From: Aegilops tauschii subsp. strangulata
Lineage: Eukaryota > Streptophyta > Magnoliopsida > Poales > Poaceae
Length of the DNA stretch: 64,000 nt
Assembly (NCBI RefSeq): GCF_002575655.3
Contig: NC_053037.3
Span: forward strand, 503,324,544 to 503,388,543
Direction: 5' to 3'
In this document: positions 32,215-43,754 of the stretch, piece by piece
Numbering within the stretch: the first letter of the stretch is position 1
Layout of the letters: the number at the start of each line of letters is the position of its first letter
The notes under the pieces: model-generated
Seen by the model: only the letters and a program-made list of their open reading frames with translations
The model's database searches: none
What the model was told of the DNA's origin: nothing
Position numbers and translations under genes: made by a program

Positions 32215-32622
32215 TACTAATGGCGCATCACACCAACGTGCGCCATTAGTATGCCAAAGGATACTAATGGCGCATCACACCGCAGTGCGCCATTAGTATG
32301 CCAGAGGATACTAATTGCGCATCACCCAGCAGTGCGCCATTAGTATGCCAAAGGATACTAATGGCGCATCACCCCATAGTGCGCCATTAGTATGGCAAAG
32401 CACATGGGTATATATGGTCCCCTGGGAGGCATACTAATGGCGCACCGTGGCCTATACTAATGGCGCACTGCCTGGTGCGCCATTAGTATACCAGATACTA
32501 ATGGCGCACCAGCGGTGCGCCATTAGTAAAAAATACTAGTGGCGTGGTACTAGTGGCGCACCAGTAGTGCGCCATTAGTAGGCAAAACTGGTGCGCCACT
32601 AGTAAGCCTTTTTCTAGTAGTG
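32215..32622. repeat. CACTA-1 right subterminal repeats and terminus
   Basis: Four ACTAATGGCGCATCAC-type pairs are followed by GGCGCACC pairs and the terminal GCCTTTTTCTAGTAGTG. The last 180 or so bp are nearly the same as the right end of the nested non-autonomous CACTA. Confidence 0.88.
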
Positions 32623-33330
32623 CTATCAGCAACGGGATAAATTATACCTGCCTCCAGAAGCTTTAGTATTTCCTTTCTTACCACTTCTTTCATCTTAGGA
32701 TTTAACCGTCGTTGGTGATGAACAACCGGTTTAGCGTGTTTCTCCAATTTTATTTTGTGTTGGCATAGAGTGGGACTAATGCCCTTAAGATCATCAAGAG
32801 TATATCCAATAGCAGCACGATGCTTCTTCAGAGTTTTCAATAATTTATTTTCTTCATGCTCTGAAAGGTTAGCACTAATTATAACAGGATATATATATAT
32901 CTTTTTCTCATCAAGATAAGCATATTTTAGAGTATCAGGTAATGGTTTAAGCTCAAACACGGGTTCACCCTTGGGTGGAGGAGGATCCCCAGGGATTTCA
33001 ACATGCAAGTTGTGTTTCAAAATAGGTCCCTGTTTAAAGAATACTTCATCTATTTCTCTTCTTTCATTCATAAACATATCATTTTCATGGTCTAGCAAAT
33101 ATTGTTCTAAAGGATCACTAGGAGGTACGGAAATTGCAGCAAGACCAATAATTTCATCTTTACTAGGCGATTCTTCATCACGGGGTTGTCTACGAAATTT
33201 AGCAAAATTAAACTCATGAGACATATCACCCAAACCAATAGTAACAACATCCTTTTTGCAGTCTATCCTAGTATTAACAGTATTCAAGAAGGGTCTACCA
33301 ATTATGATGGGACAAAAGCTATCTTGTGGG
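32623..33330 (-). pseudogene. Element A protease end and start of reverse transcriptase
   Basis: The minus-strand frame shows CPIIIGRPFLNT, the conserved C-terminal part of the retroviral-type protease. A linker of about 130 residues and the RT N-terminus follow (KHAKPVVHHQRRLNPKMKE, EILKLLEAGIIYPVADS). It is open up to the CACTA-1 insertion point at 32623 and reads on in frame into 8085. On the other side it is cut by CACTA-2 at 33330/33331. Confidence 0.88.
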
Positions 33331-34157
33331 CACTACAGGAATCAGGTACTTTGCCGTCTGCCACAGCGGACGGCACAGGCAAGGATGGCGGACGGCAAAG
33401 GCCTTTGCCATCTACCGCGGACTGCAAAAGGCTCCGGCAAAGTAGGCTACGGTAAAGAGCTTCTTTGCCGTCTGCTTTCTAAAGCGGACGACAAAGGGGC
33501 CTTTGACATCAGCGGCTGACGACAAAGAAAGCCGACGGCAATAAATGTGATGTTAGTCCGTTAGGCGGCTAACGGCAGCCTTTGCCGTCCGCCGCTGACG
33601 GCAAAGAGCATCCGGCCTTTGCCGTCTGCCGAATGATGTTAGCTGGACGTCACTCTGGGACAAGCCTTTGCCGTCTGCCACTATAGGCAAAGCCTTTGCC
33701 GTCCGCCGCTGCGTGGCTTCTTTGCCGTCCGCGGCAGACAGCAAAGGCGCCTTTGCCATCATCGGCTGACGGCAAAGGTGCCTCTTTTTTCTGTTTTTTT
33801 AAATCCAGCAATTTTCACAGCAAATATATGACATATATATATATATTTCACAGGGCTATTTAACAACAAACATATGACATATCCAGCACATAAGTTTCAT
33901 CGTGCATGCATATATAGTTCCATCCATTCATACATAGCAAGTTGCACATACACATTGTTCCATCCATACATATTACAATGCAAAGTTTCATGAAGATAGC
34001 AAGTTCCATCATAGCAAGCTAGAAGAATACTAGAGGAGAATGCAAGAAAAAACAAGCACTCCATCATAGCAAGCTAGCATCCGTTAATTGAACGAAATCT
34101 GCAAAAAGGCAAATAAGAAAGTTAGAAAAAGGTGACTAGAAGAAGAAGTATATGCCA

Positions 34158-34990
34158 TTTATGAGCTAACTTAGGTGAAATGGATCATTTATGAGCTAAC
34201 TTAGTTGAAATGGATCGTTTATGAGCTAACCTAGGTGAAATAGATCGTTTATGAGCTAACTTAGGTATAATGCATCATTTTAGAGCTAACCTAGGTAAGA
34301 TGGGTCATTTTGGAGCTCACCTAGGTGAAATGGATCGTTTTTTACTAAAGTTAGGTGAAATGGATCGTTTATGAGCAAACCTAGGTGAAATAGATCGTTT
34401 ATGAGCTAACTTTGGTAAAATGCAACATTTTAGAGCTAACGTAGGTGTGATGGGTCATTTTGGAGCTAAACTGGGTAAAATGGATCGTTTGTGAGCTAAC
34501 CTAGGTGAAATGGATCGTTTGTGAGCTAACCTAGGTGAAATGGATCGTTTATGAGCTAATCTAGGTAAAATGGGTCATTTTAGAGCTAACTTGGGTAATA
34601 TGCATCATTTTGGAGCTAACCTAGGTAAGATGGGTCATTTTGGAGCTAACCTAGGTAACATGGGTCATTTTAGAGCTAACATAGGTGAAATGGATAATTT
34701 TTGAGTTAGTCTAGGTAAAATGGGTCATTTTAGAGCTAACTTGGGTAAAATGGATCATTTATGAGCTAACTAAGGTATAATGGGTCATTTTAGAGCTAAC
34801 TTAGGTAAAATGGATTGTTTATGAGCTAACTAAGCTAATTATGCCATTTTTTACATAAGTAAGCTAAGTACATGTCATTATTGAGCAAACCTAGTTAACT
34901 AAGCATATTAGAGCTAACTTCGGTCATTTTGGAGGAAACAAAGCTAAGTATAGATCGTTTTAGAGCTAACTTAGGTAAAGGATGGTTTTG
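34158..34990. repeat. 30-bp minisatellite in CACTA-2
   Basis: The unit GAGCTAACTTAGGTGAAATG plus GATCATTTAT repeats every 30 bp for more than 20 copies. For example, ATGAGCTAAC starts at 34161 and 34191. The array is regular to about 34835, then degenerate to about 35060. Variable positions are shared between neighbouring copies. No ORF is present. Confidence 0.9.
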
Positions 34991-35548
34991 GAGGTCAGTA
35001 AGCTTATTAAGTCATTTTGGAGGAAAAGAAGCTACCTCTAGGTTATTGTGGTAAGCATATTGGAGGAAATAAGGCTAAGTCTAGGTCTTTATGCATTTGT
35101 TAAGCAAAACACTAGAAGAAACTTACCATCACCCACCATCTTTCAACACCTGCCATGACAAAGAGTAAACGAAATTAGTACAACATAAAAAAATACCGAC
35201 ATGAATAATAATATGTATATCACTTAAGTGTATCATCATCAAGTACAACATAAAAAAATTGAATACCTGACACTACTGATAATCTCGATCACTATCATCA
35301 ATAACTACATAATCATCATCATCACTAAAATCAATGACGGGCTCATAGGGTTCAGTGGCATCAACATGTGGAAGGCCACCTTGACGTAATCGGTCAAGCA
35401 TTGACAGGTCATCCGCAGCAGTAACCTCTTCTTGTTCCGGCTCTTCTTGTTCCTCCTCTGGGTTGATGTCGGATTCACTGTCGCTGTCTCCTTCTATGTT
35501 TTGGGGTGAAGTATAGCGGTTCTTGCAACGCTTTTTGGAAAGACGTGT

Positions 35549-38500
35549 CTATTGGAAGAATTCTCCTTCATATGTGTCTGGGTTAATGTGAGGTTCATAA
35601 TCCTCTTCCTTTGGGGGAGATAGTCTAGCACGTGGCGGCACTTCATAAACGACATCCCAACCTTTCAGATTTGGATTAGTTTGCCAGGCCCACGGTAGAT
35701 AGAATACTTGGGTCGCCTGTTGAGCCGTAATATAGACATCAGGAACATCTAAATGGGTGCTTTGTTTGATTTCAACTAGCCCTATATGTTCATGAGTCCG
35801 TCTAGTCTCCTTCGGCTGAAACCAATAAGATTTGAAGAGTACGACATTCGGTGGGTTGTCACCATACAATAGAAGTTAATAAATTGCTTCAACTCTCCCA
35901 TAATACTCGGTACCACCTTCGCCGACAGCAGATACACAACAATTTGTAGACTTTCGGTCGGCCATAGATAGCTCTTTGCCATAGGTACGAAAGCGATACC
36001 CGTTGATGTCGTATTTGTCAAATGAACGGACCTTATAGTCAAAACCATTAGCGACTTGTCTCAATTCGGCGTCCATAGACTCTGAATTAGCCTACAAGTT
36101 TAATATGAAAGTATTTTTGCATTAGGCAGAAATTAGCGAATGAAATGAAATGGTCTAATAGAAATTACCGTTTGTTTGAACCAAGAGATGAAACCGGGAT
36201 AGCCGCCTCCTTGCTTTGCGAGAAGCTCATACTCTTTGACGGAATCCTTTTGGATCACCGCTCCATACAAGAATATGGCGACGTATCGACTGTATGAAAT
36301 ATCCAGGAATAAGAGCAGTTCAAAGGAAATAGAAGTTGCGAAACAATGTACCGAGAACTTACTCGATGCACGGCCGCACTTCTGTTAGGTTGTTGAAGAT
36401 ATACAACGTAATGGTCCGCCATTCTTCGTTATCCAAAGATACTGGTTTCGAACCATTGGCTGGTGCGAGATTCCCTTTGAATAGGCTGAGGTTGGATCCA
36501 CCCTTTTGAGGTTCGTCAGCATTGTACCGAGGCTTCGGATTATGCAAATGATGATTTTTGGCTTCGTAGTGTGCTGTCACGAAGTTTGCCACCTCCTCAG
36601 TGATGAATGCCTCAGCCATCGATGCTTGAATTCTACGTTTATTTTTACATTTTTGTCGAAGCGTCTTCTGCATCCTCTCAGTTGGCCAGCACCAACGATT
36701 TTGCACGCCCCCCCCCCCCCGAATCTTGCCTCGGTTGGGAGATGCAACATCAAATGCTGCATTGGACTAAAGAAGCCCGGTGGAAATATCTTCTCTAACT
36801 TGCACATCAACTCCGGCGCCAACTCTTCCATTTCTTGTAGCACGCCAGGCGATAGTTCTTTCGCACAAAGAACACGGAAGAAATAGCTGAGTTCTGCCAG
36901 TACTAGCCATTCATCCTCAGGGATGAAGCCACGCAACATCACTGGCATTACCCGCTCAATCCATATGTGCCAATCATGACTCTTGAGACCAAATATCTTC
37001 AATTTATCAAGACTCGCTCCCCTGTTTAGATTCGCTGCATACCCATCGGGGAACATCAACTACATTTTCACCCACAAGATAATTTCCCTCATACCTGGCC
37101 TTCCAAGATTGAACCATGCCTTTGGCTTCGTCCAGTTCTGCTTTCCTTTCGGTTCTTTCATGTTTTGTAACGGCCTATCACATAGCGCCTCCAGATCAAT
37201 TCTAGCCTTAGTATTATCCTTTGACTTTCCATCTATGTCGAACAATGTACCAAAAAGTGCCTCAGCGATATTCTTCTCAGTGTGCATCACGTCGATGTTG
37301 TGTGGGCAAAGGAGGTCTTTGAAGTAAGGCAGATCCCATAAGCATGTCTCGTGAGTCCAGGCGTGCTTAGAATTATACCCCTTGAAGTAACCTGGATGCT
37401 CTGGATCTGGCTCGAGAAAGTTTAACTGATCCAGGGTCTGTTGGCCTGTCAACGCAGGTGGTGCAGAGTTTTTGACAACTCTACCTCTGATGAATTTCTT
37501 CTTGTCTTTCCTGAACTTATGGCGAGGATCCAGGAACTTTCTATGCATGTCGAAGCAAGAAAACTTGCGACCGACCTGAAGCCAACGAAAATCAAGAGCC
37601 CCCTTACATGTGGGGCATGGGAACCTTCCATGCACACACCAGCCAACAAATAGCGCATACGCCGGCAAGTCATGCGTCGAGTACATGTACCAGGCACGCA
37701 TTATGAAGTTTCGTTTGCTATAGGCTTCGTATGTCTTGAACCCATTATCCCAGGCTTCTTGCAATTCGTCCTTAAGTGGCTACATGTACACATTCATATT
37801 TTCCCCCGAATAGTTGGGCCCTGGAATTATCAACGTCAGGAAAATGTTCTTTCTTTGCATAATCTGTCCGGGGGGGAGATTGAGTGGAAAGACAAATACA
37901 GGCCAACAACTGTATTGGGTCCCGTCAGACCAAACACACTGAACCCATCCATGCTGACGCCGACTCAAGGATGCCTCGGATCTGCCGCTTTGTCATCATG
38001 TAATTCAACAAACTTCTTCCACGCAACACCATCTGATGTGTGTACCATCATCAGATTCCCATCTGCATCTAGTTCGGTTCTTTTGCCCGTTTTGTGCCAT
38101 GTCATCTGTCTGGCCGTCTCTTCAACCATGAAAAGACGTTGAAGTCTTGGTACGATTGGCATATACCGAAGAACACTAACGGGGATTTTGGTCTGCGTCT
38201 TCTCACCCATACTGTTGTCTACCACAACATACCTGGAAGACTTGCAAATGGGACAATAGTTCAAGTCCGCATATTCAAGCCTAAATAAGGCACATCCTTT
38301 CTCACATGCATGTATCTTCTCATAGGGCATCTTCACTGCACGGAGGATTTTGTCTGACTGGTACAGGTTTGCAGGCATTACATGGCCTTTGGGTAGAAAG
38401 CGTCCAAATACTGCCATAATTGTGTCGTAGCATTCTCTGCCCAAGTTGAACTGAGCCTTCAGAGGCATTACTTGTGAGATGGCATCCAACTGACAAAGCT

Positions 38501-38918
38501 CAGTGTGCTCGTGGAGCGGACGTTTTGAAGACTCCAACATTTCATTGAAGGCCTTTGCAGATTCCTCCATCTCCTCGTCCGAATCCCGAGCATCATCCAA
38601 GTCTTGCACCATGTTTTCCATCCCGGTACCATGCTCGTCGATGCGACGACGAACCACCTCAGCTCGGTCACGTTGGGCAGCCTCACCATGAAATGTCCAC
38701 ACCGTATAATTGGGCGTAAAACCACTCTTCTGCAGGTGTTTGCCCATTTCAGCCTCTGTCCTCTTTTCCCAATTGTCGCATAGGGAACAGGGGCACCAGG
38801 TTTTCCTCTGGCCATTTGCAAATGCGGCTTGCACAAACGCCTTGGTTTTTGTGAACCATTAAGTGCTCCATTTGTTCTGACCAGTGTGACCGGTGTACAT
38901 CCATGCACGATCACTCAT
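35549..38918 (-). pseudogene. TNP2-type transposase of CACTA-2
   Basis: The start ATG is at 38918 (MSDRAWMYTG), the usual transposase-associated N-terminus. A TAA interrupts it within 20 codons. The zinc-like pair CPCSLCDNW and a second pair (YCPICKSS) follow. The Transposase_21 core shows YSCWPVFVFPLNLPPG, RRFPCPTCKG-like GRFPCPTCKGALDF, SKHAWTHETCLWDLPYF and NIDVMHTEKNIAEALFGTL. A DUF4218-like part (GLKSHDWHIWIERVMPVMLRG) and, after an intron near 36080-36350, a DUF4216-like part (YDINGYRFRTYGK) complete it. Lesions: stops near 38860, 37965, 37785, 37060 and 35880, frameshifts near 37900, and one at the 13-base C run at 36708-36720. It is inactive. Confidence 0.88.
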
Positions 38919-40584
38919 CTTGACTTTCAGAGCTACTGGACACACAACAAATATATATATATATATATATAATTCACCATGTATATATTCATCAGTTGAT
39001 CTAGTTTGTCAATTTTATTACATCCATGCAACCTACACTCTAATAGGTAATCATAGGTCCTAATCTCACCAGAGTATGTGTAGATTGGGTTCCTTTTCCC
39101 ATGCTATGCTCCTGATCCGACACAAAATTTCGGCAGCACCTCCCCGCTGTTCTCCTGATACACGTCTCTGCAATAAATAGAGAGGATGTGTACCCGGAGA
39201 ACAACAGGGGAGACACTGACGAAATTTATGCGTCGGATCTGGAGCAATGCATATGGGAAAACGAACCCAATCTACACATACTCGGGGTGTCCATGGATAG
39301 CGTTGGACAATTCGAAAGAATCACGGTTATAAATATGCAAATGCATGCATATTTATAGATGTAACCCTTTCGAACGAGAGACGCATAGTGGTTACGCATA
39401 CTGATCATTGACACCTATAGCTAGCAAGTTTCATCGGCACGAAGACCGGAACAGAGCACATGAAGGGGGGAGGAGGAGATGTCATTTATGCTCACCAACG
39501 AACGCAGGGGCGGAGCTCGTCGAACGCATGGGGAGGTCGTCAAACACCACACCCTCGCAGCGACGAAACAACTGCACATTTGATTCCACCCAATAAACAC
39601 AAATATGTATGATGTTTTGCATAACAAAATCGAAAAATATACGACCTAACTCATAATTCACAAATATATGACCCCGCCGGCCTCTGGAAGGCCAAAGAGC
39701 ACCTGCTACATATTCTTTCTTCTTCTTCTTCTTCTTCTCCCCTCCTCTTCTTCTCCCACACTTTCTTCTTCTTCTCCCCTCCTCTTCTTCTCCTACACTT
39801 TCTTCTTCTTCTTCGCCCCTCCTCTTCTTCTCCTACACTTTCTTCTTCTTCTTCTCCCCTCCTCTTCTTCTCCTACACTTTCTTCGTCTTCTTCTTCTCC
39901 CCTCCTCCTCTCCTTCTTCTTCTTCTTCTTATTCTTCCCCTTCTACATATTCTTCTTTTCTTCTTCTTCTTTTTTCATCTTTTTTCTACTTCTTTTAATT
40001 ATATGACTAATTATCTAAAACCCATGCACTAAATCTAACACTAACACATATATATCTAGCACTAAACCTAACACTAACAATTAAACGACAAAAAATCGCA
40101 ACGGAAGGGTGGCCGTGGCGACGGGGGCCGCAGGGCTCTGGCCGGGGCGGTGGAGCTCATCATGGGGGAGGGGCGGTGGAGCTCATCAGGGGGGAGGGGC
40201 GGTGAGCGGCGGCCCCGAGCCGGCAGGGAGGCGGGGGCGATGGGGCCGCGGTGGCGGGTGGCGGGGCCGGCGGCGACGCCGGGGTGGTGGGGCGCCGGGG
40301 CGGCGGGGTGGTGGGGCGACATCACGGGGTGGGGGTGGCGGCGGGTGGTGGGGGTGGCGGCGGGTGGCGGGGGCGACTGGTGGGTGGTGGGGCAGCGGCC
40401 GGTGGTGGGGGCGGCTGGTGGGGGTGGCGGCGGGTGGCGGGGGCGGCGGGGGGTGGCGGGGGTGGCGGCAGGTGGGGGGGCGGCGGCGGGCGGCGGGGGC
40501 GGCGGCGTGGTGGCTCGGGTCGAGGAGAGAGGAGAGAAACAGAGAGATGGATCCAAGGCGGGGTGGGTCTCGCTGTTAGTTAGG
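38919..40584. other. CACTA-2 upstream region with simple repeats
   Basis: A TA microsatellite lies at about 38948-38972. A long CTT/CCT tract spans about 39716-39975. A GGC-rich block (40100-40560) reads open in many frames only because of its composition. The GC-rich block is placed like a promoter or 5' UTR for the minus-strand transposase. I see no separate gene. Confidence 0.6.
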
Positions 40585-40742
40585 TTAGTTCTTTGCCGTC
40601 CGCCAAACCTTTGCCGTCAGCTTTTTTTCTCATTGTCGTCCGCTAGCTGACAGCAAAGAGGGGGGGGGGCGTTAAGTTTTTTTAATCAGCTCGTTAGTGG
40701 GGACCACCACTCTCTTTTTCGTCTGCTAGCTGGCGACAAAGA

Positions 40743-42484
40743 TGAAGGAAATATGCCCTAGAGGCAATAATAAAGTATTATATATTTCCTTATATCATGA
40801 TAAATGTTTATTATTCATGCTAGAATTGTATTAACCGGAAACATAATACATGTGTGAATACATAGACAAACAGAGTGTCACTAGTATGTCTCTACTTGAC
40901 TAGCTCGTTAATCAAAGATGGTTATGTTTCCTAGCCATATACATGAGTTGTCATTTGATTAACGGGATCACCTCATTAGGAGAATGACGTGATTGACATG
41001 ACCATTACGTTAGCTTAGCACCCGATCGTTTAGTATGTTGCTATTGCTTTCTTCATGACTTAAACATGTTCCTATGACTATGAGATTAGGCAACTCCCGT
41101 TTACCGGAGGAACACTTTGTGTGCTACCAAACATCACAACGTAACTGGGTGATTATAAAGGTGCTCTACAGGTGTCTCCAAAGGTACTTGTTGGGTTGGC
41201 GTATTTCGAGATTAGGATTTGTCACTCCGATTGTCGGAGAGGTATCTCTGGGCCCACTCGGTAATGCACATCACTATAAGCCTTGCAAGCATTGTGACTA
41301 ATGAGTTAGTTGCGGGATGATGTATTACGGAACGAGTAAAGAGACTTGCCGGTAACGAGATTGAACTAGGTATCGAGATACCGACGATCGAATCTCGGGC
41401 AAGTAACATACCGATGACAAAGGAAACAACGTATGTTGTTATGCGGTCTGACCGATAAAGATCTTCGTAGAATATGTGGGAGCTAATATGGGCATCCAGG
41501 TCCCGCTATTGGTTATTGACTGGAGAGGTGTCTCGGTCATGTCTACATAGTTGTTGAACCCAAAGGGTCCGCACGCTTAAAGTTATGATGACAGTTATAT
41601 TATGAGTTTATATGTTTTGATGTACTGAAGGTTGTTCGGAGTCCTGGATGTGATCACGGACATGACGAGGAGTCTCGAAATGGTCGAGACGTAAAGATTG
41701 ATATATTGGATGACTATATTCGGACACCGGAAGTGTTCCGGAGAAGTTTCGGATTAAACCGGAGTGCCGGAGGGATACCGGAACCCCCCCGGGAAGTATT
41801 GGGCCTCGGTGGGCCTTGAGGGGAGAGAGAGGGCAGCAGCCAGGAGGTGGCGCGCCCCCTCCCAAGGGGAATCCTAGTTGGACTAGGAGAGGGGGGCACA
41901 ACCCCCTTTCCCTTTCCCTCTCCCTCTCCCTCTCTTTCCTTCCCCCCTTCTTTCCTAGTAGGACTAGGAAAGGGGAGTCCTACTCCTACTAGGAGGAGGA
42001 CTCCCCCTCTCTCCTTGGCGCGCCTAGGGCAGCCGGCCTCCCCCTTGCTCCTTTATATACGGGGGCAGGGGGGCACCTAAGAACACACTTGATATACAAT
42101 ATTTTAGCCGTGTGCAGTGCCCCCCTCCACCAGATTACACCTCGATAATACCGTCGCGGAGCTTAGGCGAAGCCCTGCGTTGGTGGAACATCATCATCGT
42201 CACCACGCCGTCGTGCTGACGAAACTCTCCCTCAACACTCGGCTGGATTGGAGTTCGAGGGACGTCATCGAGCTGAACGTGTGTAGAACTTTGGAGGTGC
42301 CGTGCGTTCGGTACTTGATTGGTCGGATCGTGAAGACGTACAACTACATCAACCGCGTTGTGATAACACTTCCGCTGTCGGTCTACGAGGGTACGTGGAC
42401 AACACTCTCCCCTCTCGTTGCTATGCATCACCATGATCTTGCGTGTGCGTAGGAAATTTTTTGAAATTACTACGTTCCCCAACA
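40743..42484 (+). repeat. 5' LTR of the copia element
   Basis: It is 1742 bp long, TG..CA bounded. A pyrimidine-rich tract at 41900-41945 and a TATA box (CTTTATATAC, 42051-42060) mark the promoter region. Confidence 0.93.
42051..42060 (+). promoter_or_regulatory. TATA box of the copia LTR promoter
   Basis: CTTTATATAC lies in a GC-rich surrounding about 430 bp before the LTR end, the usual arrangement in BARE/Angela-type LTRs. RNA would start about 30 bp downstream. Confidence 0.6.
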
Positions 42485-42485
42485 G

Positions 42486-42500
42486 TGGCATCCGAGCCTA
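42486..42500 (+). promoter_or_regulatory. Primer-binding site of the copia element
   Basis: TGGCATCCGAGCC lies one base after the LTR end. It is a slightly mutated form of the TGGTATCAGAGC site for initiator tRNA-Met. Confidence 0.8.
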
Positions 42501-43754
42501 GTTTTATGCGTTGATGCTATGCACGAGTAGAACACAAGTGAGTTGTGGGCGATATAAGTCATACTGCTTACCAGCATGTCATACTTTGGTTCAGCGGTAT
42601 TGTGAGATGAAGCGGCCCGGACCGACATTACGCATACGCTTACGCGAGACTGGTTTCACCGTTGCAAGCACTCGTTGCTTAAAGGTGACCGGCGGGTGTC
42701 TGTCTCTCTCACTTTAGTTGAACCGAGTGTGGCTACGCTCGGTCCTTGCGAAGGTTAAAACAGCACCAACTTGACAAACTATCGTTGTGGTTTTGATGCG
42801 TAGGTAAGAACGGTTCTTGCTAAGCCCGTAGCAGCCACGTAAAACTTGCAACAACAAAGTAGAGGACGTCTAACTTGTTTTTGCAGGGCATGTTGTGATG
42901 TGATATGGTCAATACATGATGTGATATAATGTGTTGTATGAGATGATCATGTTTTGTAACCGAGTTATCGGCAACTGGCAGGAGCCATATGGTTGTCGCT
43001 TTATTGTATGAGATGCAATCGCCATGTAATAGTTTTACTTTATCACTAAGCGGTAGCGATAGTCGTAAAAGCAATAAGTTGGCAAGACGACAACGATACT
43101 ACGATGGAGATCAAGGTGTCGAGCCGGTGACGATGGTGATCATGACGGTGCTTCGGAGATGGAGATCACGAGCACGGTGCTTTGGAGATGGAGAACACAA
43201 CCACAAGATGATGATGGCCATATCATATCACTTATATTGATTGCATGTGATGTTAATCCTTTATGCATCTTATCTTGCTTTGATTGACGGTAGCATTATA
43301 AGATTATCTCTCACTAAAATTACAAGACAAAAGTGTTCTCCCTGAGTATGCACCGTTGCGAAAGTTCTTCGTGCTGAGACACGACGTGTTAATCGGGTGT
43401 GATGGGCTCTACGTTCAAATACAACGGGTGCAAAACAGTTGCACACGCGGAATACTCAGGTTAAACTTGACGAGCCTGGCATATACAGATATGGCCTCGG
43501 AACACAGAGACCGAAAGGTCGAGCGTGAATCATATAGTAGATATGATCAACATATTGATGTTCACCATTGACACTACTCCATGTCATGTGTTAATCGGAC
43601 ATGGTTTAGTTGCTTTGGATCACGTAATCACTTAGATGATTAGAGAGATGTCTATCTAAGTGGGAGTTCTTAAGTAATATGATTAATTGAACTTAAATTT
43701 ATCATGAACTTAGTACCTGATAGTATCTTGCTTGTCTATGTTAATTGTAGATAA
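42501..43754 (+). other. Untranslated leader of the copia element
   Basis: About 1.25 kb lies between the PBS and the gag start. It has several short ATG-started frames but no coding character. Such long leaders are usual in this group. Confidence 0.7.

Larger units (their letters stand above)
8086..32622 (+). mobile_element. CACTA-1, autonomous-type CACTA transposon inserted in element A RT
   Basis: The left end is CACTACTAGGAAAAGGGC at 8086. The right end, read inverted, is CACTACTAGAAAAAGGC ending at 32622. TSD CTA lies at 8083-8085 and 32623-32625. Both ends carry many inverted pairs of the subterminal motif ACTAATGGCGCACC, the class of repeat that CACTA transposases bind. Without the nested 12-kb insertion it is about 12.5 kb long. 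It holds a TNP2-type transposase gene, a second multi-exon gene and a small third ORF, all on the plus strand. Both large genes carry stops or frameshifts, so this copy is probably immobile now. Confidence 0.93.
33331..40742 (-). mobile_element. CACTA-2 transposon, right end missing
   Basis: The left terminus CACTACAGGAATCAGG at 33331 is followed by subterminal TTTGCCGTC(T/C)GCC / GGCGGACGGCAAAG inverted repeats to about 33780. The same repeats recur at 40585-40740, but no CACTA terminus follows because the copia element and a deletion removed it. It carries a TNP2-type transposase on the minus strand and a minisatellite. Its subterminal motif differs fully from CACTA-1, so it is a different family. 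Confidence 0.88.

Noticed and set aside
34158..34990. CRISPR-like array
   Set aside because: The units are contiguous and degenerate with no unique spacers, and the DNA is a plant nuclear genome. It is a minisatellite inside a transposon.
40100..40560. Long overlapping open frames on both strands in the GGC-rich block
   Set aside because: They are open in many frames at once, consist of Gly/Ala/Arg/Pro runs and lack any domain. This is a composition effect in CACTA-2.
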